Shown: positions 13,553-26,217 of the stretch, in pieces
How positions within the stretch are numbered: the stretch's first letter is position 1
How the letters are laid out: the number at the start of each line of letters is the position of its first letter
From: Phytophthora colocasiae
Lineage: Eukaryota > Oomycota > Peronosporomycetes > Peronosporales > Peronosporaceae
Direction: 5' to 3'
NCBI GenBank assembly: GCA_018806915.1
Contig: JAGKQI010000012.1
Location: 62,001-126,000 of the forward strand
Length of the DNA: 64,000 nt
Notes under the pieces: generated by a model
What the model saw: the letters and a program-made list of their open reading frames with translations, nothing else
Told to the model about the DNA's origin: nothing
The model's database searches: none
Translations under genes and position numbers: made by a program

Positions 13553-13768
13553 CAGTTCGACGGCTTGTTCCGAGTTGTGGCCACTAAAGACGTGGTCCAC
13601 CTTGTGGTCTTCGGATGGCGTGTTGAACATACGCGAATGCCTTGAGATTGTACATGCAGTGGGAGCCTTCCACTGGGATGTAGAGACTCTCTCAGAGAGT
13701 CTCAGACACTGAGACCCGGGGCCGTAAGTTACGGTAATGACGTCCCGCAGTCACATCCTCCGGGGCTT

Positions 13769-14819
13769 GTGCGGTGGAAAAAGACTCCACGTTTTTTTTC
13801 CATGCGACACGTGGAGCCACGTGAACCGCAACCCTACCGATTTTCTCAAGGCTTCACTGAATTACACGCGGGACCATGGGTTCGAGCACGCACGTCCCAT
13901 CCCAACGACGGCACGCTCGATGAGTACTCCGACGACGAGCTCAGCCCAGAAACAATCGCGCGTCTGTTGGAGACTGTGGAGAAACCGCACCACTCGCACT
14001 ACTGCATCGCATGCTCCAAGACCCTAGTGCCGAACCACTACAAGAACCACATCGTGAACAACCACCTTGACAAATCCAGAGACGAGAAGTACGACCCCAA
14101 GACGCACCTGCGGCTTTTCTTACCTCGCTCCGATGCGACGGCCGAGCAGTTCAAGGCGATGCAGCTGGAGCTCGCGCGGCGCAAGAAGAGAACGACGAAG
14201 CTTGGTGCCCAAGAGACGAAGGCCGCGCAAGTAGAGTTCCTCGACCAGACCCCGTTACAAAAGCTCCTCTCGTCTAGCACCGACAATCACTACTCAGTCA
14301 ATTCAATAAAAAAGCGGGGGGTACTCACTAAGTCTGCAGGGTGGAACGGCTAAGGCATTTGTCGTGCATCGTCGAACACTAGATGGCTGGCAAGCTAACA
14401 AGGAGAGCATACTCGCCTTACAGGGTCTGACAAGACCCTGGCACGTACAACAGGACTGTCTGAGCTCAACCCCTTTTCAAAAGAGCTCGTCGTCTTCATG
14501 AAGGACCAGCGCCAGGCCACCATTATGCAGTTCAGCTGAAGGCATGGATGAGCAGTCGTGCGTGGCGTTCGTTACAGTTGAAATTGAGGAACCTTCTGTC
14601 CTTCTCTTTGACAATCTCGACTGCCACGTGTCAACAGAGGCGGAAGGTATTGCTGCGGGTCATCTCTTCTCGTATCTAAAACTTCTACCTAAGAACTCGA
14701 CATCCGGCTGCCTACCTTTGGATGTCGGAGTCATAGGGGCCCTTAAAATCGAAGCTTCGTTCGGTGCAAAACATCAAGCGATAGCAGTTCGACGGCTTGT
14801 TCCGAGTTGTGGCCACTAA
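13769..14819 (+). pseudogene. Array unit 12: decayed pogo-like transposase, DDE frame extended
   Basis: The N-terminal frame is 13769-14353 (194 aa). An extra A in tcataggggccc changes GVMGPLK to GVIGALK. The DDE frame therefore runs to 91 aa (14544-14819) through sequence that is out of frame in other units. Confidence 0.7.
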
Positions 14820-14968
14820 AGACGTGGTCCACCTTGTGGTCTTCGGATGGCGTGTTGAACATACGCGAATGCCTTGAGATTGTACATGCAGTGGGAGCCT
14901 TCCACTGGGATGTAGAGACTCTCTCAGAGAGTCTCAGACACTGAGACCCAGGGCCGTAAGTTACGGTA

Positions 14969-16019
14969 ATGACGTCCCGCAGTCACATCCTCCGGGGCTT
15001 GTGCGGTGGAAAAAGACTCCACGTTTTTTTTTCCATGCGACACGTGGAGCCACGTGAACCGCAACCCTACCGATTTTCTCAAGGCTTCACTGAATTACAC
15101 GCGGGACCATGGGTTCGAGCACGCACGTCCCATCCCAACGACGGCACGCTCGATGAGTACTCCGACGACGAGCTCAGCCCAGAAACAATCGCGCGTCTGT
15201 TGGAGACTGTGGAGAAACCGCACCACTCGCACTACTGCATCGCATGCTCCAAGACCCTAGTGCCGAACCACTACAAGAACCACATCGTGAACAACCACCT
15301 TGACAAATCCAGAGACGAGAAGTACGACCCCAAGACGCACCTGCGGCTTTTCTTACCTCGCTCCGATGCGACGGCCGAGCAGTTCAAGGCGATGCAGCTG
15401 GAGCTCGCGCGGCGCAAGAAGAGAACGACGAAGCTTGGTGCCCCAGAGACGAAGGCCGCGCAAGTAGAGTTCCTCGACCAGACCCCGTTACAAAAGCTCC
15501 TCTCGTCTAGCACCGACAATCACTACTCAGTCAATTCAATAAAAAAAGCGGGGGGGGTACTCACTAAGTCTGCAGGGTGGAACGGCTAAGGCATTTGTCG
15601 TGCATCGTCGAACACTAGATGGCTGGCAAGCTAACAAGGAGAGCATACTCGCCTTACAGGGTCTGACAAGACCCTGGCACGTACAACAGGACTGTCTGAG
15701 CTCAACCCCTTTTCAAAAGAGCTCGTCGTCTTCATGAAGGACCAGCGCCAGGCCACCATTATGCAGTTCAGCTGAAGGCATGGATGAGCAGTCGTGCGTG
15801 GCGTTCGTTACAGTTGAAATTGAGGAACCTTCTGTCCTTCTCTTTGACAATCTCGACTGCCACGTGTCAACAGAGGCGGAAGGTATTGCTGCGGGTCATC
15901 TCTTCTCGTATCTAAAACTTCTACCTAAGAACTCGACATCCGGCTGCCTACCTTTGGATGTCGGAGTCATGGGGCCCTTAAAATCGAAGCTTCGTTCGGT
16001 GCAAAACATCAAGCGATAG
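14969..16019 (+). pseudogene. Array unit 13: decayed pogo-like transposase
   Basis: The 14969-15589 frame (206 aa) is the longest frame that starts at the atgacgtcccg codon. There is a private A-to-C change (GAPE). The A-run and G-run are both 7. The DDE fragment is at 15780-16019. Confidence 0.7.
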
Positions 16020-16203
16020 CAGTTCGACGGCTTGTTCCGAGTTGTGGCCACTAAAGACGTGGTCCACCTTGTGGTCTTCGGATGGCGTGTTGAACATACG
16101 CGAATGCCTTGAGATTGTACATGCAGTGGGAGCCTTCCACTGGGATGTAGAGACTCTCTCAGAGAGTCTCAGACACTGAGACCCGGGGCCGTAAGTTACG
16201 GTA

Positions 16204-17251
16204 ATGACGTCCCGCAGTCACATCCTCCGGGGCTTGTGCGGTGGAAAAAGACTCCACGTTTTTTTTTCCATGCGACACGTGGAGCCACGTGAACCGCAAC
16301 CCTACCGATTTTCTCAAGGCTTCACTGAATTACACGCGGGACCATGGGTTCGAGCACGCACGTCCCATCCCAACGACGGCACGCTCGATGAGTACTCCGA
16401 CGACGAGCTCAGCCCAGAAACAATCGCGCGTCTGTTGGAGACTGTGGAGAAACCGCACCACTCGCACTACTGCATCGCATGCTCCAAGACCCTAGTGCCG
16501 AACCACTACAAGAACCACATCGTGAACAACCACCTTGACAAATCCAGAGACGAGAAGTACGACCCCAAGACGCACCTGCGGCTTTTCTTACCTCGCTCCG
16601 ATGCGACGGCCGAGCAGTTCAAGGCGATGCAGCTGGAGCTCGCGCGGCGCAAGAAGAGAACGACGAAGCTTGGTGCCCAGAGACGAAGGCCGCGCAAGTA
16701 GAGTTCCTCGACCAGACCCCGTTACAAAAGCTCCTCTCGTCTAGCACCGACAATCACTACTCAGTCAATTCAATAAAAAAGCGGGGGGGTACTCACTAAG
16801 TCTGCAGGGTGGAACGGCTAAGGCATTTGTCGTGCATCGTCGAACACTAGATGGCTGGCAAGCTAACAAGGAGAGCATACTCGCCTTACAGGGTCTGACA
16901 AGACCCTGGCACGTACAACAGGACTGTCTGAGCTCAACCCCTTTTCAAAAGAGCTCGTCGTCTTCATGAAGGACCAGCGCCAGGCCACCATTATGCAGTT
17001 CAGCTGAAGGCATGGATGAGCAGTCGTGCGTGGCGTTCGTTACAGTTGAAATTGAGGAACCTTCTGTCCTTCTCTTTGACAATCTCGACTGCCACGTGTC
17101 AACAGAGGCGGAAGGTATTGCTGCGGGTCATCTCTTCTCGTATCTAAAACTTCTACCTAAGAACTCGACATCCGGCTGCCTACCTTTGGATGTCGGAGTC
17201 ATGGGGCCCTTAAAATCGAAGCTTCGTTCGGTGCAAAACATCAAGCGATAG
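16204..17251 (+). pseudogene. Array unit 14: decayed pogo-like transposase
   Basis: It shares the same one-base loss (GAQRRRPRK) as unit 3, so its frame ends at 16701. The T-run is 9. The DDE fragment is at 17012-17251. Confidence 0.7.
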
Positions 17252-17472
17252 CAGTTCGACGGCTTGTTCCGAGTTGTGGCCACTAAAGACGTGGTCCACC
17301 TTGTGGTCTTCGGATGGCGTGTTGAACATACGCGAATGCCTTGAGATTGTACATGCAGTGGGAGCCTTCCACTGGGATGTAGAGACTCTCTCAGAGAGTC
17401 TCAGACACTGAGACCCAGGGCCGTAAGTTACGGTAATGACGTCCCGCAGTCACATCCTCCGGGGCTTGTGCG

Positions 17473-18485
17473 GTGGAAAAGACTCCACGTTTTTTGTCCA
17501 TGCGACACGTGGAGCCACGTGAACCGCAACCCTACCGATTTTCTCAAGGCTTCACTGAATTACACGCGGGACCATGGGTTCGAGCACGCACGTCCCATCC
17601 CAACGACGGCACGCTCGATGAGTACTCCGACGACGAGCTCAGCCCAGAAACAATCGCGCGTCTGTTGGAGACTGTGGAGAAACCGCACCACTCGCACTAC
17701 TGCATCGCATGCTCCAAGACCCTAGTGCCGAACCACTACAAGAACCACATCGTGAACAACCACCTTGACAAATCCAGAGACGAGAAGTACGACCCCAAGA
17801 CGCACCTGCGGCTTTTCTTACCTCGCTCCGATGCGACGGCCGAGCAGTTCAAGGCGATGCAGCTGGAGCTCGCGCGGCGCAAGAAGAGAACGACGAAGCT
17901 TGGTGCCCAAGAGACGAAGGCCGCGCAAGTAGAGTTCCTCGACCAGACCCCGTTACAAAAGCTCCTCTCGTCTAGCACCGACAATCACTACTCAGTCAAT
18001 TCAATAAAAAGCGGGGAGGGGGGTACTCACTGAGTCTGCAGGGTGGAACGGCTAAGGCATTTGTCGTGCATCGTCGAACACTAGATGGCTGGCAAGCTAA
18101 CAAGGAGAGCATACTCGCCTTACAGGGTCTGACAAGACCCTGGCACGTACAACAGGACTGTCTGAGCTCAACCCCTTTTCAAAAGAGCTCGTCGTCTTCA
18201 TGAAGGACCAGCGCCAGGCCACCATTATGCAGTTCAGCTGAAGGCATGGATGAGCAGTCGTGCGTGGCGTTCGTTACAGTTGAAATTGAGGAACCTTCTG
18301 TCCTTCTCTTTGACAATCTCGACTGCCACGTGTCAACAGAGGCGGAAGGTATTGCTGCGGGTCATCTCTTCTCGTATCTAAAACTTCTACCTAAGAACTC
18401 GACATCCGGCTGCCTACCTTTGGATGTCGGAGTCATGGGGCCCTTAAAATCGAAGCTTCGTTCGGTGCAAAACATCAAGCGATAG
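17473..18485 (+). pseudogene. Array unit 15: decayed pogo-like transposase, gtccatg subtype
   Basis: First of four successive units in which the T-run ends in gtccatg. The G-run is interrupted (gcggggagggggg). It carries the actcactgag variant. The N-terminal frame is 17473-18033 and the DDE fragment is 18246-18485. Confidence 0.7.
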
Positions 18486-18667
18486 CAGTTCGACGGCTTG
18501 TTCCGAGTTGTGGCCACTAAAGACGTGGTCCACCTTGTGGTCTTCGGATGGCGTGTTGAACATACGCGAATGCCTTGAGATTGTACATGCAGTGGGAGCC
18601 TTCCACTGGGATGTAGAGACTCTCAGAGAGTCTCAGACACTGAGACCCAGGGCCGTAAGTTACGGTA

Positions 18668-19723
18668 ATGACGTCCCGCAGTCACATCCTCCGGGGCTTG
18701 TGCGGTGGAAAAGACTCCACGTTTTTTTTGTCCATGCGACACGTGGAGCCACGTGAACCGCAACCCTACCGATTTTCTCAAGGCTTCACTGAATTACACG
18801 CGGGACCATGGGTTCGAGCACGCACGTCCCATCCCAACGACGGCACGCTCGATGAGTACTCCGACGACGAGCTCAGCCCAGAAACAATCGCGCGTCTGTT
18901 GGAGACTGTGGAGAAACCGCACCACTCGCACTACTGCATCGCATGCTCCAAGACCCTAGTGCCGAACCACTACAAGAACCACATCGTGAACAACCACCTT
19001 GACAAATCCAGAGACGAGAAGTACGACCCCAAGACGCACCTGCGGCTTTTCTTACCTCGCTCCGATGCGACGGCCGAGCAGTTCAAGGCGATGCAGCTGG
19101 AGCTCGCGCGGCGCAAGAAGAGAACGACGAAGCTTGGTGCCCAAGAGACGAAGGCCGCGCAAGTAGAGTTCCTCGACCAGACCCCGTTACAAAAGCTCCT
19201 CTCGTCTAGCACCGACAATCACTACTCAGTCAATTCAATAAAAAAGCGGGGGGGGGGGGGGTACTCACTGAGTCTGCAGGGTGGAACGGCTAAGGCATTT
19301 GTCGTGCATCGTCGAACACTAGATGGCTGGCAAGCTAACAAGGAGAGCATACTCGCCTTACAGGGTCTGACAAGACCCTGGCACGTACAACAGGACTGTC
19401 TGAGCTCAACCCCTTTTCAAAAGAGCTCGTCGTCTTCATGAAGGACCAGCGCCAGGCCACCATTATGCAGTTCAGCTGAAGGCATGGATGAGCAGTCGTG
19501 CGTGGCGTTCGTTACAGTTGAAATTGAGGAACCTTCTGTCCTTCTCTTTGACAATCTCGACTGCCACGTGTCAACAGAGGCGGAAGGTATTGCTGCGGGT
19601 CATCTCTTCTCGTATCTAAAACTTCTACCTAAGAACTCGACATCCGGCTGCCTACCTTTGGATGTCGGAGTCATGGGGCCCTTAAAATCGAAGCTTCGTT
19701 CGGTGCAAAACATCAAGCGATAG
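18668..19723 (+). pseudogene. Array unit 16: decayed pogo-like transposase, longest open N-terminal frame
   Basis: A 257 aa frame (18668-19441) covers finger, a Gly insertion coded by a 14-base G-run (19248-19261), and the HTH-like stretch. The upstream palindrome is shortened to gactctcagagagtc. It is of the gtccatg subtype. The DDE fragment is at 19484-19723. Confidence 0.7.
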
Positions 19724-19939
19724 CAGTTCGACGGCTTGTTCCGAGTTGTGGCCACTAAAGACGTGGTCCACCTTGTGGTCTTCGGATGGCGTGTTGAACA
19801 TACGCGAATGCCTTGAGATTGTACATGCAGTGGGAGCCTTCCACTGGGATGTAGAGACTCTCTCAGAGAGTCTCAGACACTGAGACCCGGGGCCGTAAGT
19901 TACGGTAATGACGTCCCGCAGTCACATCCTCCGGGGCTT

Positions 19940-20955
19940 GTGCGGTGGAAAAAGACTCCACGTTTTTTGTCCATGCGACACGTGGAGCCACGTGAACCGC
20001 AACCCTACCGATTTTCTCAAGGCTTCACTGAATTACACGCGGGACCATGGGTTCGAGCACGCACGTCCCATCCCAACGACGGCACGCTCGATGAGTACTC
20101 CGACGACGAGCTCAGCCCAGAAACAATCGCGCGTCTGTTGGAGACTGTGGAGAAACCGCACCACTCGCACTACTGCATCGCATGCTCCAAGACCCTAGTG
20201 CCGAACCACTACAAGAACCACATCGTGAACAACCACCTTGACAAATCCAGAGACGAGAAGTACGACCCCAAGACGCACCTGCGGCTTTTCTTACCTCGCT
20301 CCGATGCGACGGCCGAGCAGTTCAAGGCGATGCAGCTGGAGCTCGCGCGGCGCAAGAAGAGAACGACGAAGCTTGGTGCCCAAGAGACGAAGGCCGCGCA
20401 AGTAGAGTTCCTCGACCAGACCCCGTTACAAAGCTCCTCTCGTCTAGCACCGACAATCACTACTCAGTCAATTCAATAAAAAGCGGGGAGGGGTACTCAC
20501 TGAGTCTGCAGGGTGGAACGGCTAAGGCATTTGTCGTGCATCGTCGAACACTAGATGGCTGGCAAGCTAACAAGGAGAGCATACTCGCCTTACAGGGTCT
20601 GACAAGACCCTGGCACGTACAACAGGACTGTCTGAGCTCAACCCCTTTTCAAAAGAGCTCGTCGTCTTCATGAAGGACCAGCGCCAGGCCACCATTATGC
20701 AGTTCAGCTGAAGGCATGGATGAGCAGTCGTGCGTGGCGTTCGTTACAGTTGAAATTGAGGAACCTTCTGTCCTTCTCTTTGACAATCTCGACTGCCACG
20801 TGTCAACAGAGGCGGAAGGTATTGCTGCGGGTCATCTCTTCTCGTATCTAAAACTTCTACCTAAGAACTCGACATCCGGCTGCCTACCTTTGGATGTCGG
20901 AGTCATGGGGCCCTTAAAATCGAAGCTTCGTTCGGTGCAAAACATCAAGCGATAG
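19940..20955 (+). pseudogene. Array unit 17: decayed pogo-like transposase, gtccatg subtype
   Basis: The N-terminal frame 19940-20479 (179 aa) leaves frame at ttacaaagctcc like unit 4. The G-run is interrupted (gcggggagggg) and the actcactgag variant is present. The DDE fragment is at 20716-20955. Confidence 0.7.
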
Positions 20956-21176
20956 CAGTTCGACGGCTTGTTCCGAGTTGTGGCCACTAAAGACGTGGTC
21001 CACCTTGTGGTCTTCGGATGGCGTGTTGAACATACGCGAATGCCTTGAGATTGTACATGCAGTGGGAGCCTTCCACTGGGATGTAGAGACTCTCTCAGAG
21101 AGTCTCAGACACTGAGACCCGGGGCCGTAAGTTACGGTAATGACGTCCCGCAGTCACATCCTCCGGGGCTTGTGCG

Positions 21177-22223
21177 GTGGAAAAAGACTCCACGTTTTTT
21201 TTGTCCATGCGACACGTGGAGCCACGTGAACCGCAACCCTACCGATTTTCTCAAGGCTTCACTGAATTACACGCGGGACCATGGGTTCGAGCACGCACGT
21301 CCCATCCCAACGACGGCACGCTCGATGAGTACTCCGACGACGAGCTCAGCCCAGAAACAATCGCGCGTCTGTTGGAGACTGTGGAGAAACCGCACCACTC
21401 GCACTACTGCATCGCATGCTCCAAGACCCTAGTGCCGAACCACTACAAGAACCACATCGTGAACAACCACCTTGACAAATCCAGAGACGAGAAGTACGAC
21501 CCCAAGACGCACCTGCGGCTTTTCTTACCTCGCTCCGATGCGACGGCCGAGCAGTTCAAGGCGATGCAGCTGGAGCTCGCGCGGCGCAAGAAGAGAACGA
21601 CGAAGCTTGGTGCCCAAGAGACGAAGGCCGCGCAAGTAGAGTTCCTCGACCAGACCCCGTTACAAAAGCTCCTCTCGTCTAGCACCGACAATCACTACTC
21701 AGTCAATTCAATAAAAAGCGGGGGTACTCACTAAGTCTGCAGGGTGGAACGGCTAAGGCATTTGTCGTGCATCGTCGAACACTAGATGGCTGGCAAGCTA
21801 ACAAGGAGAGCATACTCGCCTTACAGGGTCTGGACAAGACCCTGGCACGTACAACAGGACTGTCTGAGCTCAACCCCTTTTCAAAAGAGCTCGTCGTCTT
21901 CATGAAGGACCAGCGCCAGGCCACCATTATGCAGTTCAGCTGAAGGCATGGATGAGCAGTCGTGCGTGGCGTTCGTTACAGTTGAAATTGAGGAACCTTC
22001 TGTCCTTCTCTTTGACAATCTCGACTGCCACGTGTCAACAGAGGCGGAAGGTATTGCTGCGGGTCATCTCTTCTCGTATCTAAAACTTCTACCTAAGAAC
22101 TCGACATCCGGCTGCCTACCTTTGGATGTCGGAGTCATGGGGCTCCTTAAAATCGAAGCTTCGTTCGGTGCAAAACATCAAGCGATAGCAGTTCGACGGC
22201 TTGTTCCGAGTTGTGGCCACTAA
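21177..22223 (+). pseudogene. Array unit 18: decayed pogo-like transposase, DDE frame extended
   Basis: The N-terminal frame is 21177-21734 (185 aa). An extra G falls in ggtctggacaagac, inside the conserved hairpin loop. The change tggggctcctt turns GPLK into GLLK and extends the DDE frame to 91 aa (21948-22223). Last of the gtccatg subtype. Confidence 0.7.
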
Positions 22224-22408
22224 AGACGTGGTCCACCTTGTGGTCTTCGGATGGCGTGTTGAACATACGCGAATGCCTTGAGATTGTACATGCAGTGGGA
22301 GCCTTCCACTGGGATGTAGAGACTCTCTCAGAGAGTCTCAGACACTGAGACCAGGGCCGTAAGTTACGGTAATGACGTCCCGCAGTCACATCCTGCGGGG
22401 CTTGTGCG

Positions 22409-23420
22409 GTGGAAAAAGACTCCACGTTTTTTTCCATGCGACACGTGGAGCCACGTGAACCGCAACCCTACCGATTTTCTCAAGGCTTCACTGAATTACA
22501 CGCGGGACCATGGGTTCGAGCACGCACGTCCCATCCCAACGACGGCACGCTCGATGAGTACTCCGACGACGAGCTCAGCCCAGAAACAATCGCGCGTCTG
22601 TTGGAGACTGTGGAGAAACCGCACCACTCGCACTACTGCATCGCATGCTCCAAGACCCTAGTGCCGAACCACTACAAGAACCACATCGTGAACAACCACC
22701 TTGACAAATCCAGAGACGAGAAGTACGACCCCAAGACGCACCTGCGGCTTTTCTTACCTCGCTCCGATGCGACGGCCGAGCAGTTCAAGGCGATGCAGCT
22801 GGAGCTCGCGCGGCGCAAGAAGAGAACGACGAAGCTTGGTGCCCAAGAGACGAAGGCCGCGCAAGTAGAGTTCCTCGACCAGACCCCGTTACAAAAGCTC
22901 CTCTCGTCTAGCACCGACAATCACTACTCAGTCAATTCAATAAAAAAAGCGGGGGGGGTACTCACTAAGTCTGCAGGGTGGAACGGCTAAGGCATTTGTC
23001 GTGCATCGTCGAACACTAGATGGCTGGCAAGCTAACAAGGAGAGCATACTCGCCTTACAGGGTCTGACAAGACCCTGGCACGTACAACAGGACTGTCTGA
23101 GCTCAACCCCTTTTCAAAAGAGCTCGTCGTCTTCATGAAGGACCAGCGCCAGGCCACCATTATGCAGTTCAGCTGAAGGCATGGATGAGCAGTCGTGCGT
23201 GGCGTTCGTTACAGTTGAAATTGAGGAACCTTCTGTCCTTCTCTTTGACAATCTCGACTGCCACGTGTCAACAGAGGCGGAAGGTATTGCTGCGGGTCAT
23301 CTCTTCTCGTATCTAAAACTTCTACCTAAGAACTCGACATCCGGCTGCCTACCTTTGGATGTCGGAGTCATGGGGCCCTTAAAATCGAAGCTTCGTTCGG
23401 TGCAAAACATCAAGCGATAG
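22409..23420 (+). pseudogene. Array unit 19: decayed pogo-like transposase
   Basis: The N-terminal frame is 22409-22990 (193 aa). The A-run is 7 and the G-run is 8. It is preceded by the ctgcgggg variant. The DDE fragment is at 23181-23420. Downstream the sequence reads gaacgtacgcg, a change shared only with the units to its right. Confidence 0.7.
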
Positions 23421-23604
23421 CAGTTCGACGGCTTGTTCCGAGTTGTGGCCACTAAAGACGTGGTCCACCTTGTGGTCTTCGGATGGCGTGTTGAACGTAC
23501 GCGAATGCCTTGAGATTGTACATGCAGTGGGAGCCTTCCACTGGGATGTAGAGACTCTCTCAGAGAGTCTCAGACACTGAGACCCGGGGCCGTAAGTTAC
23601 GGTA

Positions 23605-23865
23605 ATGACGTCCCGCAGTCACATCCTCCGGGGCTTGTGCGGTGGAAAAAGACTCCACGTTTTTTTTTTCATGCGACACGTGGAGCCACGTGAACCGCAA
23701 CCCTACCGATTTTCTCAAGGCTTCACTGAATTACACGCGGGACCATGGGTTCGAGCACGCACGTCCCATCCCAACGACGGCACGCTCGATGAGTACTCCG
23801 ACGACGAGCTCAGCCCAGAAACAATCGCGCGTCTGTTGGAGACTGTGGAGAAACCGCACCACTCG
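23605..23865 (+). pseudogene. Array unit 20, left part, cut by LTR element
   Basis: The finger frame is interrupted just before HYCIAC, where the gypsy element entered at ACTCG. The unit resumes at 31751. Confidence 0.75.
23861..23865. repeat. Target-site duplication, left copy
   Basis: ACTCG directly precedes the LTR and is repeated at 31746-31750. Uninterrupted units read caccactcgcactactg here. Confidence 0.95.
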
Positions 23866-24277
23866 TGCAGCGGGGCTGCGTAGGTGTGCACGGCACAGAG
23901 GAAGTTGGGTTGACTCGTAGAGTCCTGCTTGCAAGGCACTAGCCTTCGGTTCTATACAAGAACCAAGTAGTCCACTAAATACGGGACTCTCACAATCAGT
24001 GTCCCTATAATAAAGGAACTAACACTAATTATGTAAAATGCAAACTGATTTTTATTTATTTTATTGCTCTAATCCTGAATGTAACGGATTTAGTATCTAA
24101 CATACTAAATCCTAATCGAATGTAATGTGTGGCTCTGAGCTAACAGCCAGCAACTGGCTACATGTGTGACGTGTGAGAAACACTATGTGTTGTACACGGA
24201 TCTGTGACTTGTGACCTGGATGGTGTATACCACACCTATTGTAGCCAAGGCGCGCAGCGCCGTGTAACCCCGTTACA
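23866..24277 (-). repeat. Element 1 3' LTR
   Basis: 412 bp. In element orientation it starts TGTAACGGGGTTACAC. It includes an AT-rich region and a perfect hairpin (GGATTTAGTAT with its complement after CTAAC). It differs from the right LTR at tgcagc/tgctgc and gctctaa/gccctaa. Confidence 0.95.
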
Positions 24278-26217
24278 CCCTCCCCCACCAAACCGTGGAT
24301 ACGGAGTATCTACAACTGTAGACATAACTGCCTTGTCAAGGCCTGTCACCGGCAACTTTCCGATAAAAGAAATCTCTCAACGAGAGTGCGCGGGTGCGCT
24401 GGCTCAACGAGCACATTCTTCAATTCTCCCCAGCGAGCCAACCGCTCCTGAGGTGTCCAGTGACCAGGCGTCTACGCCCCAGCGCCTCAGCGCTTTCCGG
24501 TCTGAGCCCTCGGCTCCTCTCACGCTCTCTGATTCGGAGTATTTCGCGGCGTTTCGCCTTCGCTACGGAGCGATGTTCAAGGCCAGCCCGACGTCAAGTG
24601 GTAGCGGTGGCTCACCCTTCGAGTACACGACAGCGTCGCCGACGCGCGACCCACGTCGCTCTCCTACAGAGGAAGGCGAGGTCGAAGTGGACTACGAGGA
24701 GTCCGGAACAGGGCGATGCCCATGCGTCTCCTGCTCCTGCGAGCCCTCGGACGACCCGATCTGAGCTGCGCTCTCCACGCGATCCGCGTCGGTACTCAAT
24801 TCCTCGGCAGCTGCGGCAGCCCAATCCGTTCCCGGAGGGACCTTCGAGCCTCGTGCTCAACGCGTTGCGCAACGCACCACCGCTTCCTGCTCGCGATGAG
24901 CCAGAGTCACTCAAGGGAGTCGAGGACGCGATCACCAACCCTCTGGATGAGGCACAGGAGGCTTCCCTGAGCGGTGCTCCAGAGTCACGTCGACCGGTCC
25001 AACGGGACATCGTGGGGACTTCGTCGCGGCGCGACTACGGCTTCGAGCCTCGCGACCCTGCCGAGCAGGTGAAGCAGTTGATGGCGCAGCCAAACCTGCA
25101 TGGTTACGCCATAGGCAATCCTCCACGTACGGTGGCTGAGACTCAGCAGCGACAGGGGCTCCATGAGCGTTTCCTGACCCCGCAGGTGTGCACACTCGCC
25201 GAGTATCGGCAACGCTTAGATAAGCAACGGCGACGGGAGTCTGTGCCTCAGATGAGGACTTATCCACTCCTGCTCCAAACCGGAGAGACCACCCGGGACT
25301 ACATGGTCCATGTGGCCACCTGGGCCGAGGCTTCACGGAAGCTCGCGTCGTTTGACCGGCTCATGGAGAGCTGCGCCGAGGTGGACGTCCGCCTCGCCCG
25401 AGGTCTACTCTTCCAGTACGCGAAGATACGCGTGCGGCCCGGCCGCTTTCCTCGTCACACGACGGCAGTGGCTCCCGCCTCTCAGGCCACTATCCCTGCT
25501 TCGCAGGATGCTCCTTCAGTCTCCGAGGGAGACTCGCTGGCTGTGCCAGCCACGGACCAGAGCCTGAGCTCGGCTGCTAGTCCGTCAGCTTCTCACACTA
25601 GTGGTGAGAAGCGGGTGTCGACCGAGTGGTCGACCTCGAGCCCTTCGGGCGCCCCCGATCTTCGCGATCAAAAGCGTCCACGACGTCAGGGCAGTCCTGC
25701 CTCAGGGACCCTTCAAACTCCCACGAGTTTTGGGAATGAGGATATCCACGCCACTTCACCAGATACTGGTTTTGACTACGGTGGCGACGCCGCGCCATCA
25801 GGCGCTCCACGTGGTAGTGGGGAGTCCCCTGCTCATCGAGCAACGGCGGAGGAGGCCGATTCGCTGCGGAACGCCGTACTCGATGAGTGTGACGAGCGCT
25901 ATTTGTCGCATCGCGCCTGGTACCAACTCGATCACTCGATCGGTACTCTCCGGAGTCAGACTCAGTCCCTTCAAGGGAACGTCGAGAGTGTTTGGCATTC
26001 GCATGCCCGTCTCGCTCATGACATGGAGGAGATTGAAAGCCGGATGGCTTGGCTCGAAGGTCCTCAGTCCCTGACTGCTCGCCTGCACCAGCAGGAGCTT
26101 CAGCTCGCTGAGTTGCGAGGTCAGGTGACGTTGCTGCTGCAGATGACGCAGCCTGGGCACGTGTCGTCGGTGCCAGCGCCTCCGCGCTCACCCCCGCGGG
26201 GTCCCGATATGGCTTAA
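24204..26217 (+). CDS. Antisense ORF of element 1 (unknown protein, coiled-coil C terminus)
   Basis: A long frame on the strand opposite gag-pol. One frame opens inside the LTR (24204-24764) and ends in an acidic patch (EEGEVEVDYEE). A second frame (to 26217, 607 aa if started at 24394) continues with a Pro/Ser-rich part and a central region (EYRQRL, MRTYPLLLQTGETTRDYMV, LFQYAKIRVRPGRF). Another Ser-rich linker and a heptad-like C terminus follow (QLDHSIGTLRSQTQSL, LHQQELQLAELRGQV). A frameshift near 24712 probably joins the two. The last 620 bp overlap the pol 3' end in antisense, and the TAA stop lies opposite the LLK of the integrase FYVGLLK motif. No known domain is recognised. A similar arrangement is seen in element 2. 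Confidence 0.6.
24278..24289 (-). other. Polypurine tract of element 1
   Basis: ccctcccccacc on the plus strand is GGTGGGGGAGGG on the element strand. It touches the 3' LTR, as expected for the plus-strand DNA primer. Confidence 0.8.

Larger units (their letters stand above)
1..23865 (+). repeat. Tandem array of ~1.23 kb pogo-transposase-derived units (left block)
   Basis: About 19.4 near-identical head-to-tail copies. The conserved DDE fragment starts at 1024, 2254, 3480, 4708, 5935, 7168, 8399, 9630, 10860, 12088, 13313, 14544, 15780, 17012, 18246, 19484, 20716, 21948 and 23181, so the period is 1225-1238 bp. The array runs off the left edge of the window and is cut at 23865 by an LTR element. 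Units differ mainly in single-base indels and in a T-run and a G-run. A possible poly(A) signal (AATAAA) lies before the G-run in each unit. The unit is transposase-derived, but no terminal inverted repeats are seen at unit borders, so it now behaves as a satellite. Confidence 0.97.

Noticed and set aside
24394..24711. N-terminal ~106 residues of the 607-residue frame in element 1
   Set aside because: Arg/Ser-rich shadow; the parallel frame (24204-24764) has the more natural sequence up to the probable shift near 24712.
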